DNA of 64,000 bases, from NCBI GenBank assembly GCA_030867875.1, contig JAOWCC010001634.1:54160021-54224020 (forward strand), read 5' to 3'. Made by a program: the position numbers and the translations under genes. The DNA is from Actinernus sp. WN-2022. Lineage: Eukaryota > Cnidaria > Anthozoa > Actiniaria > Actinernidae. A model generated the notes under the pieces. It saw only the letters and a program-made list of their open reading frames with translations, was not told the origin of the DNA and made no database searches. This document shows positions 57,060 to 64,000 of the stretch, piece after piece. Position 1 is the stretch's first letter. Each line of letters starts with the position of its first letter.

Positions 57060-58702
57060 TGTACACCAAGGGTGCGCTCTACAGGTAGACCTCCAAGATC
57101 TAAGTCTAGGACTGATGGCGACCGCTCAGTCTCTGGGATAGCTGCAAGCACCCTTCGGTCATTACTTAGCCACTTCGTAAGGTGAAACCCTCCCTTTGAT
57201 AACATGTCTTGAAGCTGTTCTATTAACCTTGTAGCCTTCGCCACAGTCTGCACTGACTTGAGGCAATCATCTACATAAAAGTTATTGTTGACAGTTTCTA
57301 CTGTCACTGGCTCATAATCATCCTTGTTGTCATTTGCAGACTTTCTCAGACAAAAGCTTGCACAACTAGGGGAAGATGTTGCTCCAAAAATGTGAGACAA
57401 CATTTGGTAGTCAACCGGTTCCTTCGTCAAATCTCCATCAGGCCACCAGAGAAACCTTAGGCAATCGCAATCTTCTGGACTGACCTTGACTTGTAGAAAC
57501 ATTGCCTCGACATCAGCTACTAGAGCTATTGACTCTTGGCGAAACCTAGTGAGCACTCCAACTAAACTGTTTGTGTGATCAGGTCCCTGAAGCAAATGAT
57601 CGTTCAAAGAGGTACCCTGGAACTTGGCTGCACAGTCGAACACTATTCTCACTTTATTCTTCTGGGGGTGAACTACTGGGTGATGGGGAAGGTACCAGAT
57701 ACGCTTATCATCTAGGGGCTTCTGCTCACACTGAACTCTCCTCGCAAACCCTTTGGAAACATAACTATCAAATGTTTCTTTGTACTTATCAAGGAGCTGG
57801 TCATCCTGCTGAAGACGTTTCTTCAAGAGGCGCAGTCTCGCTTCTTCTAACACTCGATTGTTTGGAAAGGGGGCTGACCTATTTCGCCACGGTAAGTTCA
57901 ACTGGTAATGACCGTTTACTAACTTCACTGAGTTCTCCATCTGGTTAAGTGCCCTGCGGTCTTCTACAGACAATCCAACTTTCGAGCCTACCAATGGATC
58001 ATTGAAGTCACTCTTAAACATGCTCTCAACCTGCTGGTGCAGTATATTGTCATCATGTCGGATAAAGTTAACACTGGCACTGTCTCTACTTAGAGTGTCT
58101 ATTGGTCCCATCAATGTCCATCCTAGGGGAGTTTGTACTGCATAGGGCTGACCCCGTTTGCCCCTTCGCTGATCATACACCCAATGTGCCTCTGGAAAAT
58201 CACTACCAATAAGAATAGTCACATCCCCTGCATTAATCACTGGAATCTCTATTCCATCCAAATGAGGCCACTTTCTGGCATCCTCAACCCTAGGAATACT
58301 CTGCTTAGAAATGGATAATTTATCCACTGTCCACACCTTGTTCAACACAATACTCTCATTAGACTTGACACCCTTTACAACCAACTCTACTTCCCTTCCA
58401 CCTTTCTCATTGCTTTTACCATTCACTGTGGTAAGCGAAAACCGTGTAAGATTACCCTGCACACCGAGCTTATCTGCTAATGACCCTGCGTCCAACAGTG
58501 CATAGGTTTCTATCTCCTTTACTCCATCCCTTCCCTTAACCTTAACCGGTACAACTCTTAAACACACTTTGTTTCTACCAAGCCCTGTGGCACCACACTG
58601 ACCCGAGTTGCCGGCCCCGGTGAACGCTACCTGCCTTGTGTCTCTGGCCCCAGTTGTCCCTTGTGGACTTGAACTATTAACTTCACTTGGATTGACATCC
58701 AT
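56969..58702 (-). CDS. BEL-3 protease and reverse transcriptase ORF
   Basis: A 577-codon open frame. The N-terminal protease has TYALLDAGSLADKLG (aspartic D-A-G) and ILIGSDFPEAHWV, then the linker TPLGWTLMGPID. The RT region has LPHHPVVHPQKNKVRIVFDC, the palm VADVEAMFLQVKVSPED (first Asp), QMLSHIFGATSSPSCASFCL and NNFYVDDCLKSVQ (YVDD). It ends PLTRRGILSAVS at a premature stop caused by a two-base shift near 56975, after which RNase H is in another frame. It overlaps the end of the gag frame by 76 bases. The first ATG at 58702 may not be the true start, because related elements use one gag-pol frame. Confidence 0.88.
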   Translation of the reverse strand: MDVNPSEVNSSSPQGTTGARDTRQVAFTGAGNSGQCGATGLGRNKVCLRVVPVKVKGRDGVKEIETYALLDAGSLADKLGVQGNLTRFSLTTVNGKSNEKGGREVELVVKGVKSNESIVLNKVWTVDKLSISKQSIPRVEDARKWPHLDGIEIPVINAGDVTILIGSDFPEAHWVYDQRRGKRGQPYAVQTPLGWTLMGPIDTLSRDSASVNFIRHDDNILHQQVESMFKSDFNDPLVGSKVGLSVEDRRALNQMENSVKLVNGHYQLNLPWRNRSAPFPNNRVLEEARLRLLKKRLQQDDQLLDKYKETFDSYVSKGFARRVQCEQKPLDDKRIWYLPHHPVVHPQKNKVRIVFDCAAKFQGTSLNDHLLQGPDHTNSLVGVLTRFRQESIALVADVEAMFLQVKVSPEDCDCLRFLWWPDGDLTKEPVDYQMLSHIFGATSSPSCASFCLRKSANDNKDDYEPVTVETVNNNFYVDDCLKSVQTVAKATRLIEQLQDMLSKGGFHLTKWLSNDRRVLAAIPETERSPSVLDLDLGGLPVERTLGVHWNMQMDVFNFRIVDKKKPLTRRGILSAVS

Positions 58703-60492
58703 ATTATTGCTGGTTGCATGGATGGCAGTATCACTAGAACTGTTACCCCAAGGGCATCATGCAAAAGAGTATTATGCTTCCGACCACACCCAGATACTTG
58801 ACAGCTCAAATTAACACGGCAGTCCCGTGCAAAGTGATTCCCTTTAAAGCAATTGTTGCACAATTTTCTTTGTCTAATGAAGTCCTTTCTTTCCTTTGGG
58901 GACTTTCCCTTGAAGCTTTCGCATTTCCACAATCGATGTGGCTCAGAACAAAGTGGACATTTCGGTACCCACAACTTATTTCCCTCTGTTTGATCTTGGG
59001 GGTGTGCATGGCCCTGGGTTGTTAATGTGGTTGCCCTTGTAGGAGGACCCTGCCTTCCCTTGGGTTTGTGACTTTCTGGACTGGAGCCAACAATCTGGCC
59101 ATACATGGTGTTAGCTAGTATGGCCCTATCATCCACAAACTTTGCCAAGTGAGAAAAGCTGGGTTCTAACCCTGATTGGATAAGTTTCCCTGCTTTCTCT
59201 GCCCACCTACTCTGCAAATGCAGAGGCAAACGCTTTACAACCTTTATGAGGTTATCTGAACTGTTTATATCAGCTTCATATCCCATGTGCACTAATGTTA
59301 GCTGACAGTTCTGCATTTTAAGTGCTAACTCAGACAGACCAGCATTGTCTGAGCTCTTTAATTGTGGACCATTAACTAAAGCACTAATATATGCATGTGC
59401 TATTATGTGCTTCTGTCCAAATCTATTGTGCAAGATCTCTCTTGCCTTCTTATAAGCTAGAGCAGGATCAGGAATAATTACACAATTCTGTATAGCCTCC
59501 TTAGCCTTTCCTGTGCAGTGCTGTATGAGATATGTCAATCTTGATTCATCATCACACACTCTTTTGTCAATGTTTGTTTCGAAATTATTGACAAATGTCC
59601 AGTAGTTAGCTGGATTCCCATCAAATTTAAGCAACTCTCTTTTGGGCATCTCAAACCCGCTTCGCACTGATGAGGCTATGAGCAGCATAGTATCTTGTTG
59701 GTTCTTCAACAATTGTTGTAATTGAATAGAATCAATAGAGCAAGCACTATCAGCTAGTTCTTGTTTACTGACCTTTTTTGGCAGAGTTTCCTCAGGAACT
59801 GTTGCACACACAGTAGGTGGACTAATTAATACTTCCTTTTTTGGCTTGTAATCCTGTAAAGCTGCTTCATTTGTAAGCAACTCCTGGACTTCATTCCGCT
59901 GTGCCTCCAATAATGCAATCTCATGCTCCATTTCCACCTCCTTCTGTTTAATTTCTGCCATAACAGCCCTTTCCTGACTCTTAATTTCAGCCACTCTGCG
60001 CTCTAACTCTTGTTTCTTCAAAAGCCTCATATATTCTAGATCTGCAGTTGCTCTCTTTGAACTGGCTTTGCTACTCCTAGTCGAACTCGCTACACTCCTA
60101 GTTTTGAGACTTGTAGCTTCTTCATTCCTGGTTTGCACATGCGGTTGCACTTTCGAAGGTGAATGACTGTTTACGTCAATATTTCCGTTTGAAAACCTGC
60201 CAGTCCAGTCGTCAAAATACTCCATAAACTCCTTTCTGCTGTTAATTATGCCACCATAATCAATCAATGCCTGTTCCTGGCCCTCGTCTGGTCTCAGGTA
60301 CAAGTAAAATGCCTCGTAGCTGTCTTTACATTTCTGGTATGCTACATCGAGATCCCTCCTCTTCGATAAAACTTCCGTATGTCCAGCCTTTAACACCATT
60401 AACGACTCTATTTCCCTATAGAGTCTGTTTAAATGGCCCAAATACCCGGCCCGGGACTTCTTGAGGGCTCGAATCCTTTCAGTTCTTTCCAT
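58627..60492 (-). CDS. BEL-3 gag
   Basis: The open frame begins with the ATG of MERTERIRALKKSRAGYLGH at 60492, just downstream of the 5' LTR. In-frame codons continue upstream into the LTR but are not needed. An N-terminal helical region is followed by a Ser/Lys stretch and a long coiled coil around LKKQELERRVAEIKSQERAV. The capsid-like DUF1759 block is KRELLKFDGNPANYWTFVNN. Zinc knuckles are CPLCSEPHRLWKC, CNNCFKGNHFARDC and CQVSGCGRKHNTLLH. After HDALGVT the frame drifts into unrelated residues to the stop at 58627, so a one-base shift near 58740 separates it from pol. This could be mutation or programmed frameshifting. Confidence 0.85.
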   Translation of the reverse strand: MERTERIRALKKSRAGYLGHLNRLYREIESLMVLKAGHTEVLSKRRDLDVAYQKCKDSYEAFYLYLRPDEGQEQALIDYGGIINSRKEFMEYFDDWTGRFSNGNIDVNSHSPSKVQPHVQTRNEEATSLKTRSVASSTRSSKASSKRATADLEYMRLLKKQELERRVAEIKSQERAVMAEIKQKEVEMEHEIALLEAQRNEVQELLTNEAALQDYKPKKEVLISPPTVCATVPEETLPKKVSKQELADSACSIDSIQLQQLLKNQQDTMLLIASSVRSGFEMPKRELLKFDGNPANYWTFVNNFETNIDKRVCDDESRLTYLIQHCTGKAKEAIQNCVIIPDPALAYKKAREILHNRFGQKHIIAHAYISALVNGPQLKSSDNAGLSELALKMQNCQLTLVHMGYEADINSSDNLIKVVKRLPLHLQSRWAEKAGKLIQSGLEPSFSHLAKFVDDRAILANTMYGQIVGSSPESHKPKGRQGPPTRATTLTTQGHAHPQDQTEGNKLWVPKCPLCSEPHRLWKCESFKGKSPKERKDFIRQRKLCNNCFKGNHFARDCRVNLSCQVSGCGRKHNTLLHDALGVTVLVILPSMQPAIIWMSIQVKLIVQVHKGQLGPETQGR

Positions 60493-60516
60493 AACTGAAT
60501 TCCTCGTCAGAAACTG

Positions 60517-60820
60517 TGTAACGACCACAAGGCTACTTGCCACACCGTGCTTGTCAGTTTTATTCAGAAACGCTCCGTACAATTCCGTGATACGAGAAAG
60601 AGAGGTTTCTACGACAAAATTACATGAATCAATAAAGGAAACTTAAATACAAATTCATGTGGCAATATCAAAGGAAAACAGAGCTATTTAACACTAAAAT
60701 ACTAACCTGACGGTGGAATCACAAGCACTTGACATATAATAAAAACAAAATGGCCGACCATGCGGTCTGGGCACTTATCACGTGACGCGCGGATGACCGC
60801 TGACCGATTTCGTTGTTACA
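60517..60820 (-). repeat. BEL-3 5' LTR
   Basis: It matches the 54342-54645 copy at all but one compared position. It carries the same TGT/ACA ends. The sequence immediately after it on the minus strand is 'cagtttctgacgaggaattc'. No canonical TGG primer-binding start is evident. Confidence 0.92.
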
Positions 60821-61500
60821 CCGCATTTAATTTTACAGCTGTCTGACAGTACACCATCCTCGAACGTTTTTTGTGTTCGTTCTGTAAGATAGGAAGCGAA
60901 CCAGTTTTGACTTGCTTGGCAGACACCATATAGTTGCAGTTTCCCTAATAAGATTTTATAGTCCATGGTATCAAATGCCTTTTTTATGTTCAAAACGATA
61001 AGATACCCTTATCTATGTTTAAAAACCAATAATTTTTGTGGCATCTAGTAGAGCCAATGTGGAATGTAAGCGTCTGAAGCCAGAATGTGAATCTGTAAGT
61101 AAACTATGCTCTGTCAGATAGCTATAACATTGATTAAAAATAATCATTTCTATTACTAGGGGAGACGGCAGGCAAAACAGAGATAGGTCTATAGTTATCG
61201 GGAATGCATTTCTTGTCATCTTTATAGTTTGGTGTTACCTTTGCAACTTTCCAATCACTTGGGAAAATACCAATGCAAACAGAGAGGTTGAATATAAAAG
61301 TAAGAGATGGAGCTATTATTGTATCTGCCTCCTTTAACAGCCTAGTTGAAATACCATCTAAGCCACATGCTTTATTTAATGGTAGGGCTTTTAACAGTTG
61401 ATAACCTCATTGTTTGATGTCTCTTCAATAGTAAACGAATGTTCGGTAGAAGTTATATAGTCGGAATACTGCCTTACAGAAGGGGGTAGTTGAGAAGCTA
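60821..61500 (-). pseudogene. LINE RT fingers and palm start (upstream half, split by BEL-3)
   Basis: From 61500 leftward: FTIEETSNNEVINC, ALPLNKACGLDGISTRLLKE (RT motif 0/1), FPSDWKVAKVTPNYK and NYRPISVLPAVSPVIEMII. HSGFRRLHSTLALLDATK and NIKKAFDTMDYKILLGKLQL (first catalytic region) come last, ending at CKIKCGV where BEL-3 begins. Several frame changes occur near 61220 and 61010. Together with 53056-54341 it forms one CR1/Jockey-type LINE RT. Confidence 0.85.
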
Positions 61501-61503
61501 GCT

Positions 61504-61504
<1 letters not shown>

Positions 61505-61537
<33 letters not shown>

Positions 61538-61568
61538 TTGATGATGATGATAATAATAATAATAATAA
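61505..61568. repeat. (TAA)n microsatellite
   Basis: About 20 AAT/TAA triplets with a short 'gatgatgatga' interruption, abutting the LINE half. Confidence 0.9.
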
Positions 61569-61674
61569 CCTCGCAACGAGGTTGTTTCATGGTAATACTA
61601 ATTCAAGATGGCGGTTTGACATACCATCTTGAGCGGTGTTAACTGAGTCGAATAGGACATTTTCATTATAGCGT

Positions 61675-61812
61675 CATTTTACTACAACTGCCAGAATCCT
61701 TTTCAGATTCTATTTCTTTTTCAGATGTTAAACTCCTTTGAGAATACCAAAACAGTGGCCTAAATTAGAGGAACAAAAGGATCCGCAAGTAATTCTGGTA
61801 GTTGTAGTGTGT
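61675..61812. repeat. TIR MITE
   Basis: 'tactacaactgccagaatcc' near 61679 is mirrored by 'aattctggtagttgtagt' near 61792. Roughly 100 bases of AT-rich sequence lie between. Confidence 0.55.
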
Positions 61813-61961
61813 GACGTGACTACTTGTGCTGTCATGGCGATTTCTCACACTCATTATACTTCTGGGTTAAGAAGGTTTAAACCGCTATTTTTAAAGGTGA
61901 TATTTTTTTCGCCATGATAGCACAAGTCTTTCTCGATAATGAATAAATCGAAAAAGTCGAA

Positions 61962-62070
61962 TTCACTATATACACCTAAAAGGAAAAATCACTATATATA
62001 CACTTAAAAGGAAATTCACATATATATATATATACACTTAAAGGAAATTCACTATATATACTTAAAGGTT
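61962..62070. repeat. short tandem repeat
   Basis: About four imperfect copies of 'ttaaaaggaaattcac' followed by 'tatatatacac'. Period roughly 27-36 bases. Confidence 0.7.
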
Positions 62071-62620
62071 TAATTTTTTGCCATGATTTTGCCAGTCTTT
62101 TTTCGATAAACGAATTAATCAAAAAATGAAAACTATTTCCATTCCGTGGATGCTTTTTATATGGGTGTTGCGATTTATTATTCAATGAACCTTATCGCAT
62201 TCCATGTTGTGATTCTATGTAATGATTTCATTATATAGAATCTCCTATAAAGAAAGGTTAAAGAATATTTTCCATAATAAACAGCTTGAATATGTTTGGA
62301 TTATATTGCGTGATTCTTAGAAAATAGGAAGTCGATGATGTTATATGAAGGGATTTTCCCTCTGAAGTACTATGTCTAAACATGTCTATTGTATTAAGGT
62401 CGTGTGATCGTCATATAACTAACACCCGATTATTAGGTATAAAAATAGTTAAGTAAGATTTACTACGATATTTTAAAGAAGATTTTACCCAAAAGTTTAC
62501 TCAGACTTTGATTCAAGATGCCTAAGTCGATTACAACTTTACAAAATCAGATAACCAATTGTGAAAAGTCGATTTCAGAAGCTTTGATGTTAAGTAGTAT
62601 CTTATATAATAATACGCTAA
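62071..62620. other. no gene seen
   Basis: AT-rich sequence without supported features. Confidence 0.45.
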
Positions 62621-62663
62621 GTGTGTGTGAGTGTGTGTGTGTGTGTGTGTGGGTGTGTGTGTG
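62621..62663. repeat. (GT)n microsatellite
   Basis: Alternating GT with a few GA/GG interruptions. A GC alternation follows at 62715-62727. Confidence 0.9.
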
Positions 62664-62872
62664 ACGCTCTTTCCCAGCCCCCCTCGCCGGATCGATATCC
62701 TAATATGGAGGACGCGCGCGCGCGCGTCCGAAAATGGCGCCAAAACGTGACGGCCACAGGTATCCCAACGAAGACGACGAATCATGCGAAAAGTTGCTCT
62801 CTGTTTTGGTCTTGGTTGCATTTGAGGAAATAATGTTAAAAAGAAATGAGTTTTCTCAAGTTCTACACTTAG

Positions 62873-63055
62873 TTGGGGGAGCAAGCCATCGAGCTTACGG
62901 GAATCTGTTTTAGGGAAAACCTGGGCGAGCAAGCCATCGAGTTTAGGGGAATCTATTTTAGGGAAATCCTAGGCGAGCAAGCCATCGAGTTTACGGGAAT
63001 GTTTCGGAAAACCTATCGCCAGGCGAAGCGGCCGAAGTCAAACGACCGAACGAGG
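62873..63055 (+). other. possible exon built from a 48-bp tandem repeat
   Basis: Nearly three copies of a 48-base unit (62881-63005) keep one open frame, encoding repeated 16-residue units of the form GEQAIEFxGIxFRExL. The frame continues RKTYRQAKRPKSNDRTR and reaches 'gaacgaggtaaga', a strong splice-donor match at about 63054. No function is recognised. It could be a first coding exon of an unknown gene near a GC-rich, CpG-containing stretch at 62700-62760, or a chance open repeat. Confidence 0.3.
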
Positions 63056-63417
63056 TAAGACCAGGTATTCAAACACAGTTAGAAATGTTGTCTGTGTAAA
63101 AGGCTGTTCATTTATTTATCTTACAACTCTATGATGTGTCTAAGAGTAAGATATTTTGTCCATGTCTGTTTTCTGTAGTTTCCTGTGTTCTTAGATATAA
63201 AAACCAACTGTTTCCTCGGCCAACTATTGTAAGATTTTCAGACCATAAACTCACTACAACCAGACATTCAAATAACTTGGCTTTCGATTATAGTTTTTTT
63301 TTCGTTTTCCTGCTTCGATCAATCTCTTTATGCGACCATATTTGTTTTCGTCACACGAATTCATGTCTCGAGCTGTCTGTGACCGTCAGTTTTGGCACTT
63401 TTTCGACAATAGGTATA
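63056..63417. other. no gene seen
   Basis: The 102-codon ORF at 63136 has no recognisable family. No repeat pair was seen. Confidence 0.4.
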
Positions 63418-63529
63418 ATGGTGCTCATCGGTTTGAGAAATTAACTGAGATCCGTGAGATATTATTGCTTGTGATGGTGCTCATCGGTTTGAGAAATTAA
63501 CTGAGATCCGTGATATATTATTGCTTGTT
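63418..63529. repeat. 56-bp tandem duplication
   Basis: Two adjacent copies start 'atggtgctcatcggtttgag' at 63418 and 63474. They are almost identical. Confidence 0.9.
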
Positions 63530-63713
63530 TTTAATCAAAATACAACTTTGAAAACATCAACACGCTAAAAACCTCCAGTACACAACCTCCAGTGCCAGGA
63601 TCCGGTCAGCCGGCTAGACTATGTTACTATATCACATTTGTTGATTTCATCAGGAGTGTAAGTTCCGCGGGTCCCTGCTAGTAAAAATATAATCTTTATT
63701 AATAGTATATAGA

Positions 63714-64000
63714 ATGAGTTGTAATTTAGAAATTCATAATGAATTTAAGAATATGGGAGAGTTTACTTGCCCTTTCTGTGATGAAAAATTGAAAGATTAT
63801 ATAAGTAAAAAAAGAAATAGATGAGTCATGTTGTAATGATAAACAAATAATTAATGACAATGGTATGAATGTTTGTTTAAACTGTGGCGTGGTCAATGGT
63901 TATGATTTAGCACCTGAATATATTGATTTTAATAAAAATAAATACAGAATAAGGAGAAAATCTGTTTATCATAGAAAGTATCATTTAAATAATCATATTT
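63714..64000 (+). pseudogene. two-zinc-ribbon protein, possibly VLTF3-like, from a DNA virus or Polinton-like element (broken, runs off edge)
   Basis: The ATG at 63714 opens a frame with a first Cys pair, FTCPFCDEKL, that ends at a stop near 63823. After an apparent shift in the A run at about 63806, another frame carries a second pair, NVCLNCGVVNGYD, and a basic Tyr/Arg/His-rich segment to the window edge. Paired Cys-x2-Cys ribbons followed by a basic tyrosine-rich stretch are reminiscent of late transcription factor VLTF3 and TFIIB-type ribbons of large DNA viruses. The assignment is by pattern only. The frameshift makes this copy non-functional unless it is a sequencing error. Confidence 0.3.

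Larger units (their letters stand above)
54342..60820 (-). mobile_element. BEL-3, complete-ended BEL/Pao retrotransposon inserted in a LINE
   Basis: A 6479-bp element has 304-bp LTRs at 54342-54645 and 60517-60820 that show a single difference (C at 54356 versus G at 60531). It is flanked by the 5-bp duplication CCGCA at 54337-54341 and 60821-60825. It splits a minus-strand LINE RT into two halves. Minus-strand order: gag, protease-RT, RNase H, integrase. The near-identical LTRs imply a recent insertion, yet pol holds a frameshift, an in-frame stop and an integrase-core deletion. Confidence 0.93.

Noticed and set aside
57571..57948. 125-codon plus-strand ORF
   Set aside because: It is the antisense of the intact BEL-3 protease-RT frame.
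62531..62932. 133-codon minus-strand ORF with a His/Thr repeat
   Set aside because: The repeat is the translation of the (GT)n microsatellite. No other support.

Overview
The window reads as nuclear DNA of a marine invertebrate, most likely an anthozoan cnidarian such as a stony coral or sea anemone. This is inferred from intron-containing genes with GT/AG junctions, a moderately AT-rich base, and the repeat families present: BEL/Pao, CR1-like and Tx1-like LINEs, DIRS, Kolobok, tRNA-headed SINEs and many hairpin MITEs. No bacterial signals (operons, Shine-Dalgarno sites, CRISPR) are visible. Almost the whole window is transposable elements. The only host gene seen is a plus-strand FBXO7-like F-box gene with exons at 33559-33679, about 33941-34077 and 52195-52333.

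Layout. 1-2850: TIR element, LINE RT scrap, DIRS scrap and Tx1-like LINE 3' end. 4850-30620: one old minus-strand BEL/Pao element (BEL-1) blown apart by nested insertions. Its 3' LTR lies near 5000-5088, the pol 3' half at 5100-7285, the gag/pol 5' half at 22232-25085, the gag start at 30225-30440 and the 5' LTR at 30468-30620. Inside its pol sits element A (7290-22227, TTAA target duplication). Inside A sits element B (7840-21695, TTAA), a Kolobok transposon. Inside an intron of B's transposase sits element C (12242-16964, TTAA, arms of about 600 bp). A further TIR element (D) and a LINE remnant separate the gag start from the rest of BEL-1.

B is the centrepiece. Its 11 coding exons join in one frame to a 917-residue THAP-DDE transposase. 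A convergent three-exon gene encodes a 225-residue protein resembling the cysteine-rich cytoplasmic C-terminal (ballast) domain of P2X7 receptors. Both reading frames are free of stops, and the perfect TIRs with TTAA duplications suggest a complete, perhaps recently active element.

30685-52194, apart from the F-box exons, holds TIR element E, palindromes, LINE 3' fragments, element F (36968-39295) whose left arm has expanded into a 44-bp satellite, a SINE, and a plus-strand BEL/Pao (BEL-2, about 41940-48460). BEL-2 is split by a 975-bp TIR element with 9-bp duplications (H) and by a nearly complete PHD-finger/endonuclease/RT LINE. 53056-61500 is a minus-strand LINE split by a 6479-bp BEL/Pao element (BEL-3, 54342-60820). 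BEL-3 has 304-bp LTRs with one visible difference and a CCGCA duplication, yet its pol carries a frameshift, a stop and an integrase-core deletion. 61500-64000 holds simple repeats, an in-frame 48-bp tandem repeat with a donor-like end, and at the right edge a broken two-zinc-ribbon ORF of possible viral or Polinton-like origin.
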